DNA from: Protula sp. h YS-2021
Lineage: Eukaryota; Annelida; Polychaeta; Sabellida; Serpulidae
Length of the DNA stretch: 64,000 bases
Direction: 5' to 3'
Assembly: GCA_949752745.1 (NCBI GenBank)
Contig: OX457026.1
Span: forward strand, 43,431,239 to 43,495,238
The stretch's first letter is position 1; each line of letters begins with the position of its first letter. The position numbers and the translations under genes are program-made. Under the pieces are notes generated by a model, which was given only the letters and a program-made list of their open reading frames with translations, ran no database searches and was not told the DNA's origin. Below are positions 44,246-54,715 of the stretch, piece after piece.

Positions 44246-44440
44246 GTAAGATTTTTATCAACCGTTGAATTAAGGCATTGAATATTGAACGAAATAATAT
44301 ATAGCACAGTGAAGAGATCTTGCTATTAAATCATGGCCATTTTCACAAGGGTTTTGTTGACAATGGCTGTCAACAAAATCTCAAGTGATCTTTAAAACAA
44401 TTAACTTCAAGCCAAGAGAAACATTTTTGTATTTTAATAG

Positions 44441-44507
44441 ACTTCCACCAGCGGCAGCCTACCGGACATGCCAATAGAAAGCTGCTACCTCCTGGCGTCG
44501 ATGAAGA
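44441..44507 (+). CDS. Cassette exon i, block 2
   Basis: The acceptor is ATTTTAATAG and the donor GAAGA|GTAAGA. Open in two frames: FHQRQPTGHANRKLLPPGVD (two leading bases) and TSTSGSLPDMPIESCYLLAS (none). Neither leading-base choice fits the two trailing bases of exon h, so h-to-i splicing would give a stop. Confidence 0.35.
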
Positions 44508-44734
44508 GTAAGAATTGTTTTCAGATTTTGTTTTGGAGAATTCTATCCTGCTGAAAACACAGTACAACTTGATGTTTGCTATAAAATATTTCTTGTGCTT
44601 TCCCTAGAAAATACTTTCGAAGTTACTTGGAGTTCGGCAATCATTTAATTCAATATGTTCGATTATGATAGAGTTCGTGAGGCATTGACCAAATGGAAAG
44701 CGTCACCTATAAATAAAACTTGTTTCCTCAACCG

Positions 44735-44800
44735 TTTTCAAGACCGACGTCTCAAGGCTGAATAAGATGTAGAAAATGGTGAAGCTCAAACTTCCCAAAA
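44735..44800 (+). pseudogene. Exon j, block 2, acceptor destroyed
   Basis: The blocks 3 and 4 acceptor CTCAACAG reads CTCAACCG here. The donor CAAAA|GTAAGT remains. A few bases later (about 44847) the block jumps to the intron before exon f, so exons a to e are deleted in this block. Confidence 0.45.
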
Positions 44801-45025
44801 GTAAGTTTTGATTTAAATTAGATAAATTTATGACTACGAATTAAAGAGCTATTGACAGCAATGTCGACTGACAAATTTAAACATTAAAGGATACAAAATT
44901 TTATTTTATTTCCCCACTTTATCAATCATTCCTTTTTAATCTGTTCCATATAAATTATGTCAAAATTTATTTTATATTTTTATAACACAGGTACAAGATA
45001 TCATTTCTTCGCTGCCGTATTGCAG

Positions 45026-45096
45026 CAAGAAAGAGGTGTACCGCTGGACATGTAGATTGTGTGGCCTCCCAATCATTCTCACAGTTGAGGCAACGA
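45026..45096 (+). CDS. Cassette exon f, block 3
   Basis: Open, VYRWTCRLCGLPIILTVEAT. The donor is CAACGA|GTAAGG. Confidence 0.4.
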
Positions 45097-45304
45097 GTAA
45101 GGAACTTGTAATAAATTTATAATCTACAACTCTGTGCTTGATTTCACTGTAGTGTTCATTAAAGCAAATATTTTAACATTCACACAATTCAAAAAGACTA
45201 TGTAACGAGGCTTAATGAATATCAATGAAATTTTGCCGATCACATACCTTTCCAAAACGTCTTAATTTATTCTCCGAACAAAGACACCATTTCTATTTTG
45301 ACAG

Positions 45305-45753
45305 CTGAAGGCTAGGAGGACACATTCGAACAGGCCCAAGGCGGATCCAAGCTGAGAGGACACAAGCCTAGTGGACAGGGCTAATGGACACCTGCCATGA
45401 GGACAGCAACCAAGCGAACTCAGCAATGAGAACAGCGGACAAGTGAACCGGCAATAAGGACAGCAGCCAAATAAAGTCCTGCCATGAGGACAGGAGCCAA
45501 TTGAAGTCCTGCCATGAGGACAACAGCCAAGCGAACCCCTGCCATGAGGACGGCCGCCAAGTGAAGCCCGGCCATGAGGACAGCAGCCAAGTGAAGCCCG
45601 GCCATGGGGACAGCAGTCAAGTGTTACCCGGCGATGGGGACAGCAGTCAAGTGAAGCCCGGTCAGGAGGACAGCAGCCAAGTGGATCCCGCCCATGAGGG
45701 CAGCAGTCAAGCGGATGACAGCCAAGCCGAACCCGCCTATGAGGACAATACTG
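45305..45753 (+). CDS. Cassette exon g, block 3
   Basis: The acceptor is TTTTGACAG. From 45501 an open run reads SCHEDNSQANPCHEDGRQVK, then repeated VKPGHEDSSQ-type units, ending AYEDNTAK at ACTG|CTAAGTC. Stops remain in the 5' part. The inverted palindrome follows at 45778. Confidence 0.4.
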
Positions 45754-45879
45754 CTAAGTCGTTTTTCTTTAATTTTGGGAATACGTCAATATTCACGTAC
45801 TTTTTTAAAAATATTTTAATGTATGTTTAAATACTATGTATTTATCTTATCACGTTTTCCTTTTTAAAGTTTGTTCTAG

Positions 45880-46000
45880 AAGAGATCCAGCGGGCACCAA
45901 CCAAGTGGACCCCGGCCAAGACGACAGCAGCTAAATCGACATCGGCGCATGACAGACAGCAATCCAGTGGACAAAGGGCAAAGAAGGGCACATTCAGCAG
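45880..46000 (+). CDS. Cassette exon h, block 3
   Basis: Acceptor TTCTAG, 121 bases, open (EIQRAPTKWTPAKTTAAKST). The donor is CAGCAG|GTAAGA. Confidence 0.4.
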
Positions 46001-46198
46001 GTAAGATTTTTATCAACCGTTGAATTAAGGCATTGAATATTGAACGAAATAATAAAGAGCACAGTGAAGAGATCTTACTATTAAATCATGGCCGTTTTCA
46101 CAAGGGTTTTGTTGACAGCGGCTGTTAACAAAATCTCTTCAAGTGATCTTTAATACAACTAACTTCAAGCCAAGAGAAACATTTTTGTATTTTAATAG

Positions 46199-46265
46199 AC
46201 TTCCACCAGCTGCAGCCTACCGGACATGACAATAGAAAGCTTCTACCTCCTGGTGTCGATGAAGA
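46199..46265 (+). CDS. Cassette exon i, block 3
   Basis: As at 44441, open in two frames (FHQLQPTGHDNRKLLPPGVD). The donor is GAAGA|GTAAGA. Confidence 0.35.
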
Positions 46266-46492
46266 GTAAGAATTGTTTTCAGATTTTGTTTTGGAGAATT
46301 CTATCCTGCTGAAAACACAGTACAACTTGATGTTTGCTATAAAATATTTCTTGTGCTTTCCCTGGAAAATACTTTCGAAGTTACTTGGAGTTCGGCAATC
46401 ATTTAATTCAATATGTTCGATTGTGATAGAGTTCGTGAGGCATTGACCAACTGGAAAGCGTCAACTATAAATACAACTTGTTTCCTCAACAG

Positions 46493-46558
46493 ATTTCAAG
46501 ACTGACGTCTCAAGGCTGAATAAGATGTAGAAAATGGTGAAGCTCAAACTTCCCAAAA
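46493..46558 (+). pseudogene. Cassette exon j, block 3
   Basis: The acceptor is CCTCAACAG and the donor CAAAA|GTAAGG. It reads FKTDVSRLNKM and then TAG. The open relative at 51492 (LEDWLLKTDEDEAWCSK) shares the ends but has a different middle. Confidence 0.35.
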
Positions 46559-46787
46559 GTAAGGTTTGATTTAAATTAGATAAATTTATGACTACGAATT
46601 AAAGAGACTTTTGTTCTGTTTCGATTCTATGCAAGAGAAATAGGAAATTAAAGAACGTCTTCATTTTATGGTTTTGATTTGGTAACTCAAACAAACAAGC
46701 ACAACAGTTATAAAGTCAAAAAAATCAGACATTCAGCATTCACGTGAACTGATTTAAAGTATACCTTATTTTTCTGCTACCTTGCAG

Positions 46788-46862
46788 AGAAAGGATGGCG
46801 TCACTGGAGATGTGGGCTGTGGTGGGCGGGCGTTCCAGCTATCAAGACTCCGCGGACAGCGA
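46788..46862 (+). CDS. Cassette exon a, block 3
   Basis: Open with one leading and two trailing bases, ERMASLEMWAVVGGRSSYQD. The acceptor is CCTTGCAG and the donor GCGA|GTAATT. Confidence 0.45.
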
Positions 46863-47198
46863 GTAATTTAAAACTTTCTAAGCTGTGCAAGTCTTCTTCC
46901 GTGATGGAACAATTTATAACTACAAAATATAATAAATCGAAAGATTTTGCTATTGAAACACCGGCGGCGTCTTGGCTAAGGTTTTCTTGATAAGGGTGAT
47001 GTATAAAGTATCGTTGTTAGCCAATTTAAATGCAAAATAGCTGGCTGCTCTTTTGAAGAAAATCAAATGGATTTGAATATTTTTTGTCTTTCTGTTTGTA
47101 CTAACCATTAAGAGAAAGTCTTGTAATATTATAAACATTTAAAATGGTTAGTATGAAATTCACTTAAACCCTTAAGATGAATTTTGATACTTTTGTAG

Positions 47199-47264
47199 CC
47201 TCCAACAAGCTGCAGCAGGCCTGGATCAACAGAATGAAACATTTTACGTTACGACGGATCAACA
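47199..47264 (+). CDS. Cassette exon b, block 3
   Basis: Open, LQQAAAGLDQQNETFYVTTD. The acceptor is TTTTGTAG and the donor CAACA|GTAAGA. Confidence 0.45.
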
Positions 47265-47444
47265 GTAAGAATGATTTTCCATTTTTCGTCCATGACGTAT
47301 TTGTACAATGTCAGCTTTTATGTTTCTTTTGAAAAAAGACATGGAAAATTTAAGGTCCACCTGAAATCTGTTGCGAACTTTGACACGATTTCATAAGCTG
47401 ACTTGTAAAAACTTCTCTTGAAAACGCGAGTTATTTATTTATAG

Positions 47445-47519
47445 ATTTAAAGATGAGCATCACTAAAGAAGCGGGCTATGGAGGGCGGGCATTCTAGGCC
47501 TACGGACAAGCGACCACAC
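47445..47519 (+). pseudogene. Fused exon c/d, block 3
   Basis: Same fusion as at 40345, with TTTAAAGATGAGCATCACT at the joint. TAG persists. Confidence 0.45.
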
Positions 47520-48024
47520 GTAAGTTTTTAAAATTTATTAAGTATTCAGTACCGATGTTGAAATACACTAGCCTTTCTTTAGTGGCATAACTGCCTATAC
47601 TGTGACAGAAATTATGTCAATCGTCTTTGTATTTTATCATATTAAGAAGCGAAAGAAACAACAGTCAACACTACAATATTTAAATTGGACATCTACATCA
47701 GTCACTCTCCTTGAATACTTTTTATAGAAGCAGAAAATGACGTAAATGGGACCGTTTGCATTGTGACGCCACTGATCAAGTGTTCCAGGCAATAGGACAG
47801 CTCGACCGAAATGTAAGAGCCAATCTGCTTGTGCTGCAATAAATTTGGCACCTGGTAATAACTTGATTTCGTGGAAATGTATCGGCTTCAAATACATAGA
47901 TGTATGCATTTTAAAACTAAAAGAAAAGCAACGTGGAATAATTGACTGGAATACAGCCTGAATCATTAAGGCAAGATATTTGTATTTCATAAGTGAAGCA
48001 TACATTATTCTTTCTGTCTTAGAG

Positions 48025-48103
48025 AAGTAGGAGAGGGCCCCAAACACAACAAAAACTGGGGAAATGAGGCGGGCGGGACTTACTAGGCCAGTACTGTCAA
48101 CAG
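48025..48103 (+). CDS. Cassette exon e, block 3
   Basis: The acceptor is altered from CTTACAG to CTTAGAG and could move two bases to CTTAG. The donor CAACAG|GTAAGA is kept, as is the internal TAG. Confidence 0.3.
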
Positions 48104-48602
48104 GTAAGAACTTTTCTTTTGAACAAATTAAAATTTACCGCACTCGATCTAGTAAACACTCATCCGTTTCTTTCAAGTAACGGCCCCTCCCCAATGTGAT
48201 TCAAAATTATGAATTAGTATCTTGTTTTTCTGGCTAGAATTAAATTAGTTTTTCATTCCCACTTTCAAATTCCAAACTCTAAAAATATTTTAAAGTAAAC
48301 CACTTCCCTTCAAAGCATTGAAAATGTTTGTGTGTTTATGAACACTTCCTTTTGCATAACGCAATCCTCTTCATTGATGGCCTATTCCTAGTTAACCGCA
48401 GCCTCAGCGATTATTGTTTGCAAAACATTGCTATTGACAGCAATGTCGACTGACAAATTTAAACATTAAAGGATACAAAATTTTATTTTATTTCCCCACT
48501 TTATCAATCATTCCTTTTTAATCTGTTCCATATATGTCAAAATTTATTTTATATTTTTATAACACAGGTACAAGATATCATTTCTTCGCTGCCGTATTGC
48601 AG

Positions 48603-48673
48603 CAAGAAAGAGGTGTACCGCTGGACATGTAGATTGTGTGGCCTCCCAATCATTCTCACAGTTGAGGCAACGT
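48603..48673 (+). CDS. Cassette exon f, block 4
   Basis: Open, VYRWTCRLCGLPIILTVEAT. The donor has changed to GTAGGG. Confidence 0.4.
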
Positions 48674-48887
48674 GTAGGGAACTTGTAATAAATTTATAAT
48701 CTACAACTCTGTGCTTGATTTCACTGTAGTGTATCAGTTCATTAAAGCAAATATTTTAACATTCACACAATTCAAAAAGACTATGTAACGAGGCTTAATG
48801 AATATCAATGAAATTTTGCCGATCACATACGTTTCCAAAACGTCTTAATTTATTCTCCGAACAAAGACTCCATTTCTATTTTGACAG

Positions 48888-49336
48888 CTGAAGGCTAGGA
48901 GGACACATTCGAACAGGCCCAAGGCGGATCCAAGCTGAGAGGACACAAGCCTAGTGGACAGGGCTAATGGACACCTGCCATGAGGACAGCAACCAAGCGA
49001 ACTCAGCAATGAGAACAGCGGACAAGTGAACCGGCAATAAGGACAGCAGCCAAATAAAGTCCTGCCATGAGGACAGGAGCCAATTGAAGTCCTGCCATGA
49101 GGACAACAGCCAAGCGAACCCCTGCCATGAGGACAGCAGCCAAGTGAAGCCCGGCCATGAGGACAGCAGCCAAGTGAAGCCCGGCCATGGGGACAGCAGT
49201 CAAGTGTTACCTGGCGATGGGGACAGCAGTCAAGTGAAGCCCGGTCAGGAGGACAGCAGCCAAGTGGATCCCGCCCATGAGGGCAGCAGTCAAGCGGATG
49301 ACAGCCAAGCCGAACCCGCCTATGAGGACAATACTG
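48888..49336 (+). CDS. Cassette exon g, block 4
   Basis: Near-identical to block 3 (45305). The open run from 49084 has VKPGHEDSSQ units. The boundary is ACTG|CTAAGTC and the inverted palindrome is at 49361. Confidence 0.4.
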
Positions 49337-49462
49337 CTAAGTCGTTTTTCTTTAATTTTGGGAATACGTCAATATTCACGTACTTTTTTAAAAATATTTT
49401 AATGTATGTTTAAATACTATGTATTTATCTTATCACGTTTTCCTTTTTAAAGTTTGTTCTAG

Positions 49463-49583
49463 AAGAGATCCAGCGGGCACCAACCAAGTGGACCCCGGCC
49501 AAGACGACAGCAGCTAAATCGACATCGGCGCATGACAGACAGCAATCCAGTGGACAAACGGCAAAGAAGGGCACATTCAGCAG
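49463..49583 (+). CDS. Cassette exon h, block 4
   Basis: 121 bases, open, same splice sites as the block 3 copy. Confidence 0.4.
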
Positions 49584-49781
49584 GTAAGATTTTTATCAAC
49601 TGTTGAATTAAGGCATTGAATATTGAACGAAATAATAAATAGCACAGTGAAGAGATCTTACTATTAAATCATGGCCGTTTTCACAAGGGTTTTGTTGACA
49701 GCGGCTGTTAACAAAATCTCTTCAAGTGATCTTTAATACAACTAACTTCAAGCCAAGAGAAACATTTTTGTATTTTAATAG

Positions 49782-49848
49782 ACTTCCACCAGCTGCAGCC
49801 TACCGGACATGACAATAGAAAGCTTCTACCTCCTGGTGTCGATGAAGA
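49782..49848 (+). CDS. Cassette exon i, block 4
   Basis: Identical in design to 46199-46265 and open in two frames. Confidence 0.35.
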
Positions 49849-50075
49849 GTAAGAATTGTTTTCAGATTTTGTTTTGGAGAATTCTATCCTGCTGAAAACA
49901 CAGTACAACTTGATGTTTGCTATAAAATATTTCTTGTGCTTTCCCTGGAAAATACTTTCGAAGTTACTTGGAGTTCGGCAATCATTTAATTCAATATGTT
50001 CGATTTTGATAGAGTTCGTGAGGCATTGACCAACTGGAAAGCGTCAACTATAAATACAACTTGTTTCCTCAACAG

Positions 50076-50141
50076 ATTTCAAGACTGACGTCTCAAGGCT
50101 GAATAAGATGTAGAAAATGGTGAAGCTCAAACTTCCCAAAA
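50076..50141 (+). pseudogene. Cassette exon j, block 4
   Basis: Identical in design to 46493-46558, with the same TAG. Confidence 0.35.
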
Positions 50142-50370
50142 GTAAGGTTTGATTTAAATTAGATAAATTTATGACTACGAATTAAAGAGACTTTTGTTCT
50201 GTTTCGATTCTATGCAAGAGAAATAGGAAATTAAAGAACGTCTTCATTTTATGGTTTTGATTTGGTAACTCAAACAAACAAGCACAACAGTTATAAAGTC
50301 AAAAAAATCAGACATTCAGCATTCACGTGAACTGATTTAAAGTATACCTTATTTTTCTGCTACCTTGCAG

Positions 50371-50445
50371 AGAAAGGATAGCGTCACTGGAGATGTGGGC
50401 TGTGGTGGGCGGGCGTTCCAGTTATCAGGACTCCGCGGACAGCGA
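50371..50445 (+). CDS. Cassette exon a, block 4
   Basis: Open, ERIASLEMWAVVGGRSSYQD (M to I change). The donor is GCGA|GTAATT. Confidence 0.4.
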
Positions 50446-50780
50446 GTAATTTAAAACTTTCTAAGCTGTGCAAGTCTTCTTCCGTGATGGAACAATTTAT
50501 AACTACAAAATATAATAAATCGAAAGATTTTGCTATTGAAACACCGGCGGCGTCTTGGCTAAGGTTTTCTTGATAAGGGCGATGTATAAAGTATCGTTGT
50601 TAGCCAATTTAAATGCAAAATAGCTGGCTGCTCTTTTGAAGAAAATCAAATGGATTTGAAGTTTTTTGTCTTTCTGTTTGTAATAACCATTAAGAGAAAA
50701 TCTTGTAATATTATAAACATTTAAAATGGTTTGTATGAAATTCACTTAAACCCTTAAGATGAATTTTGATACTTTTGTAG

Positions 50781-50846
50781 CCTCCAACAAGCTGCAGCAG
50801 GTCCGGTTCAACAGAAAAAAACATTTTACACCACGGCGGATCAACA
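50781..50846 (+). CDS. Cassette exon b, diverged copy
   Basis: Open, LQQAAAGPVQQKKTFYTTAD. More diverged than the other b exons. The donor CAACA|GTAAGA is kept. Confidence 0.4.
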
Positions 50847-50888
50847 GTAAGAATAATTTTCAACTTTTTTGTCTATGGCGTATTTTTC

Positions 50889-50911
50889 CCCCACAGGTAG
50901 AATCTGTGGGG
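50889..50911. other. Hairpin CCCCACAG-N7-CTGTGGGG
   Basis: Perfect 8-bp arms in the intron after exon b. The text CCCCACAGGTAGAA equals the 5' start of the Helitron-like element at 13298, so this may be a solo 5' end. Confidence 0.45.
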
Positions 50912-51136
50912 CGTGTAAGCTTTACTTTTAGTTTCATTAACAGATTTAATAAAGTTTCATTTACCCTTTCAATAATCTCGACGAAACAAACCTTTTCCAT
51001 TTGCGGAAAAGCTTGAAACAGTAAATTATGTTTATAAAATGGTTCTGAATTGACTTTCTTAGATTCGAGAGAAACAAATCTACTCAACATACATCTTGGC
51101 TTCAAATAATCAGTTCTTTCTTTGAATTTAACACAG

Positions 51137-51240
51137 GTAGTAATGTCTATAAATATTTCTGCTAACACTGTGCAGAAAGTTAGCATCACTGAAGCAGGCA
51201 TCGAAGCGGGCATAATAGACATACGGACAAGCGACCACAC
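51137..51240 (+). CDS. Cassette exon d, open version
   Basis: Two acceptors are possible: TTTAACACAG (exon from 51137) or CTGTGCAG (from 51176). The donor is CACAC|GTAAGC. Frame one is open from either: VVMSINISANTVQ, then KVSITEAGIEAGIIDIRTSD. Two bases trail, which fits exon j at 51492. Confidence 0.4.
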
Positions 51241-51491
51241 GTAAGCTTTTAAAATTCATTAAAGATTCAGTACCAATGCAGAAATACACCAGTCTTTCTT
51301 TCGTGGCGTAACGGCTTAAACCATGTCTAATTTTTGCTGCAAAATGTCTCTTGTGCTTCGTATGGAAAATATTTTTGAAGTCAGCTGAAGTTGGGTAGTA
51401 GAATAAATAAATTTCTTTTAATATGTATGATTTTCAGAGTACGTGAAACATAGGCCAACTTTAAAGCTCCAACATTTTATTTCCTGAACAG

Positions 51492-51543
51492 ACTTGAAGA
51501 CTGGCTTCTGAAGACTGACGAGGATGAAGCTTGGTGTTCAAAA
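51492..51543 (+). CDS. Cassette exon j, open version, acidic
   Basis: The acceptor is CCTGAACAG and the donor TCAAAA|GTAAGT. With one leading base it reads LEDWLLKTDEDEAWCSK, open. The core TDED..AW is shared with exon c at 58733 (TDEDAEDGDAWFP), so c and j are probably related. Confidence 0.4.
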
Positions 51544-52335
51544 GTAAGTTTTTTCTTTACATTAAGCAACAAAATGTGGGTAATTTTAAGGAGGTTTGCT
51601 ATTAAATTGGGTTATTGAGCAAGAGGAATAGGCAATTAAACCATTTCTGCATTTTTGTTCAATAAGGATTCCATAGCAATAGATAAGCACAAGTAATAGC
51701 GTAAAGTAATCGGCTCGAAACGGCTCGAAACTATAAATTGGGTTTTTATAAAGATTCTGAATATGTTTCTTAGATTCAACCGAGCGACGGATATCCCAGA
51801 AGAAGCCCCCCCCCCCCGATACGAAAAATAGATCCATGTTATTACCCATACTATGGCTGATAGTTTCCTCTGTGTCTCGACGAAAAATATGTCGTTGAGC
51901 CCATAAAAACGTACCCCAAATTAACACCAGAATTGCAGATCAAGACCCAAAACATGGGTGATTAAGACATTGGGTATAGGAAAAAATACCACCGAACTAA
52001 ATACCACAGGACAAAACAATAAAACCGGGCATGATACTACAGGGGAAATGAAAACCAGGATATACCACCAATTTTTTAGTTTTATCTGTTGTTTTATTTT
52101 CTTTCTGTAAAAAAGCAGAAAAACGAACACAAATGAGCCAACATAAGTGCAGTACATAGTACAGCACAAGTAATGGGAATGGGAATTAAAATTATAACAC
52201 AAGCGCTCGAGCAGCATTTAAGTGTCGGTTCAGTGGGAATAATTAAAAGCCGGAGCAGATTTGAGCAGGATAAAGCGCAAACAGTACTCCGTTGTATTGT
52301 TTGTAAGGGATTCGTGTGACACTTGACCTCGTACG

Positions 52336-52343
52336 TATAAATA
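52336..52343 (+). promoter_or_regulatory. TATAAATA box in the MULE copy 1
   Basis: TATAAATA stands 26 bases before CACCATGAG, an ATG in a good start context. The same pair recurs in copy 2 (60224, ATG at 60258). It is probably the relic transposase promoter. Confidence 0.35.
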
Positions 52344-52369
52344 AGGCGCTAAAATGAGACTGGATCACC

Positions 52370-53930
52370 ATGAGTAGCCACAAGAAGAATCAGTTTTTGT
52401 GAAGGCGCAGTAACAACCGACGTCAATGTAACCGAGGTGAGGGCCGTCAAAGAACACTGTCTCGCATCGGACGAAAACGCAATTGCCTTCGCCACATTCC
52501 ACTGAAAGATGTCTTCGAAGGTCAAAAACTTAATGTCGCGACCATCGGAGATTCTACCAGAATCGAACCAGATTGCCAGTAATCCCGTTCTTATCCATAT
52601 TGGTGACCTCGACAGTTGCCTAAAAAGCATTCGGATATGCAGAACCTCACCAGAAGTACCCTCATTCACTGGCTGAGTTTGCTGAGAACACTCTCTCGCA
52701 TCGGACGAGAACGCAATTGCCTTCACAAATTTCCGCTGAAAGATGTCTTTGAAGGCCAAAAACTTAATGGCGTGACCATTGCAGATTCTACCAGAATGGA
52801 TCCAGATTGCCAGTGATCTCGTCCGAACCCAGATTTGTGACCTCGACAATTGCCGGAGAAGCATTAGGATATGCAGAACCTCACCAGAAGGACCCTCAAT
52901 CACTGGCTGAGTTCTTAATTGGCGATGACTTGGACGTCGGCGGGTGGAACCAGAGCGCTAACTGCTTTACGACTCAGACGCTGATTCACGCATTGTGATT
53001 TATATGATTTATGATCGACGACTTCCCGCGAAAGCTATGTCGCTCGAACATGTGCTTTATGAACAGCTGCTTTCCTGTTCCCCTGTCCCCTGTAAGCTGG
53101 GGTATTTCAGAATATACCCACTACATCCGTGTTCTGTTCATGTCTCAAAAACACGAATTTCTTTCTTTCTACCTCTTCTTTCACTATTTCTACATTATTT
53201 TTCCCACTTGTTCCTTTAGCACGCTTGTCCTAATATAGCCATCCTAGTTGCTGAACGTGCCGATCAACACCAGTTAAAAGCAAACAAATCTGGCACTTAG
53301 GACATTTTGCTAGAGCTCTACGCCATAGAGCACCACTCGGTGACACCACTGTTTCATGCGTCTACGCATTTGTGCTCGGAAAATCTCAGGAGTACGAAGA
53401 GAAGCTTCGGCAGATAGGAGCAAAGTGAGGAGAAATGCAGATTCAATCCGTCATCACCGATTTGAAAATTCTAGCCATGCGCGTTGTGACGTCAGTTCTT
53501 GATGACCACGTTGTGAAACAAGGTCCTTTTCCAGTCAACGGAAAGTCCAGGAACAAGAATTGGTCCTTTTGCATAGCGCATCAGATGACCTCACTCTTCT
53601 GTGGAATGCGTGATCGTTTGGTTTGTTGCCAGCAGATGAGGTCGCAGACCTTATGATCCTGCAAGAAAGCGCGTCCAACGAGCTTCAAGAAGTCATCGTT
53701 ATTTTGACATCACCAACGTGACCGGTCAAATTCGACACATCCAGCCTCCTGCCGGCAATGACGCAGAGGAACCGCCGTCTGAGATTTTGATGCATTGATC
53801 CGCTGGAATTGTGCATGAGCGCACGCTGAATGGGGAGGATTGCACAAAAACTTGTGCGAGAGCTGTAATCGGTCTTTCGTAATTCATAAGCACCCGTCGT
53901 CTTTTACGGCAATCATTGCCCCAAGCAAGG
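52370..53930 (+). pseudogene. MULE transposase pseudogene, copy 1
   Basis: Stops and frameshifts break the gene, but the order of fragments is that of a MULE transposase: SLAEFLIGDDLDVGG-like linker near 52900, RSNMCFMNSCF near 53040 (family WFMDGTF, catalytic D lost), TTVSCVYAFVLGKSQ near 53350, VITDLKILAMRVV near 53455 (second catalytic D kept), and CESCNRSFVIHKHPSSF near 53855 (family WNN.F...VGH.HPS). A 234-bp stretch (52452-52685) is repeated at 52686 in this copy only. A 184-codon reverse ORF across it is a shadow. It cannot be active. Confidence 0.55.
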
Positions 53931-53939
53931 AGATTTGCT

Positions 53940-54345
53940 TGCTTGTTTATTTGGTGTTTAACGTCCCGTTCACCAAATATGATGGGTATATTGGGACGCA
54001 ATTGCTAAAGGAACAAGTGGGAGGAAAAGAAGGAAGAATGAAGAAATAGTAAGAGGAACTAGAAAGAAATTCCGATTAGTCACCTCTTTCATGCTCGGAA
54101 CAGAAAGCAGTGGGCATACTCTCAAGATTCCCCCTAACCACAGGGGAAGAAAAGATGTGGCAGTAGTGTTGACTTTACAGAACGCAAATAGCCAGAGCAA
54201 AGAAACGCCTGTCGGCCGACGTACTTTGAGTTGCAGAAACGTCTGCAAAACCTCTGTACGGACTATCGCCCTGGACAGAAAGATCCAAGATTTCTTCGGT
54301 ATTGGTCGCACTCTGCACTTTGGACAGTAAAATGTTCGCTGTATT
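53940..54345. repeat. Dispersed-repeat-like segment after the transposase relic
   Basis: The text TTTATTTGGTGTTTAACGTC ... TATTGGGACGCAATTGCTAA and GTCACCTCTTTCATGCTCGG ... GTGGGCATACTCT resembles a repeat widely dispersed in mollusc and other invertebrate genomes, possibly SINE-derived. Copy 2 has it at about 61625-62015. The identification is from memory. Confidence 0.35.
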
Positions 54346-54715
54346 TGTGGTTTGGACATTTACCCATAAATTGTCTGAACTATATGCTTGTGGTATTTTT
54401 GTGATGTTTACAGTACAGTAGGATTACAGTATTTTCAATTTTGGACTGATTTAGATACGATATATTAGTGAATTATGAAGTGGTAATAAGTTCAAGCGTT
54501 ATACAACGCTAACACTGATTGTGGACTTCGTTGTTGATGCTGTTGTGAATTGTTTAACCTCATTCAGACTTAATTTAGTGTGACCAGTTCTGTTGATCAG
54601 AAAAAGCAATAAGGGCACGGTGGTATTTTGTCCTATTTTCATTTTTTTGGTGGTATTACGTTCGGTGGTATTACGTTCGGTGGTGTATCTCCAGTGGTAT
54701 TGGGTTAGGTGATAT

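Larger units (their letters stand above)
51970..54715 (+). mobile_element. Mutator-like (MULE) element, copy 1
   Basis: The left end (51970-52075) is built of ATACCACCGAACTAAATACC and AGGACAAAA words. The right end (54620-54715) carries the same words inverted (GGTGGTATTACGTTCGGTGG, TTTTGTCCTATTTTCAT). A decayed transposase lies between. Copy 2 at 59843-62435 sits in the same flanks, so one insertion was copied by segmental duplication. Confidence 0.55.

Noticed and set aside
52349..52903. 184-codon reverse ORF with an internal repeat (and 106-codon version at 60237)
   Set aside because: It lies antisense to recognisable MULE transposase fragments, and its repeat is the 234-bp DNA duplication.
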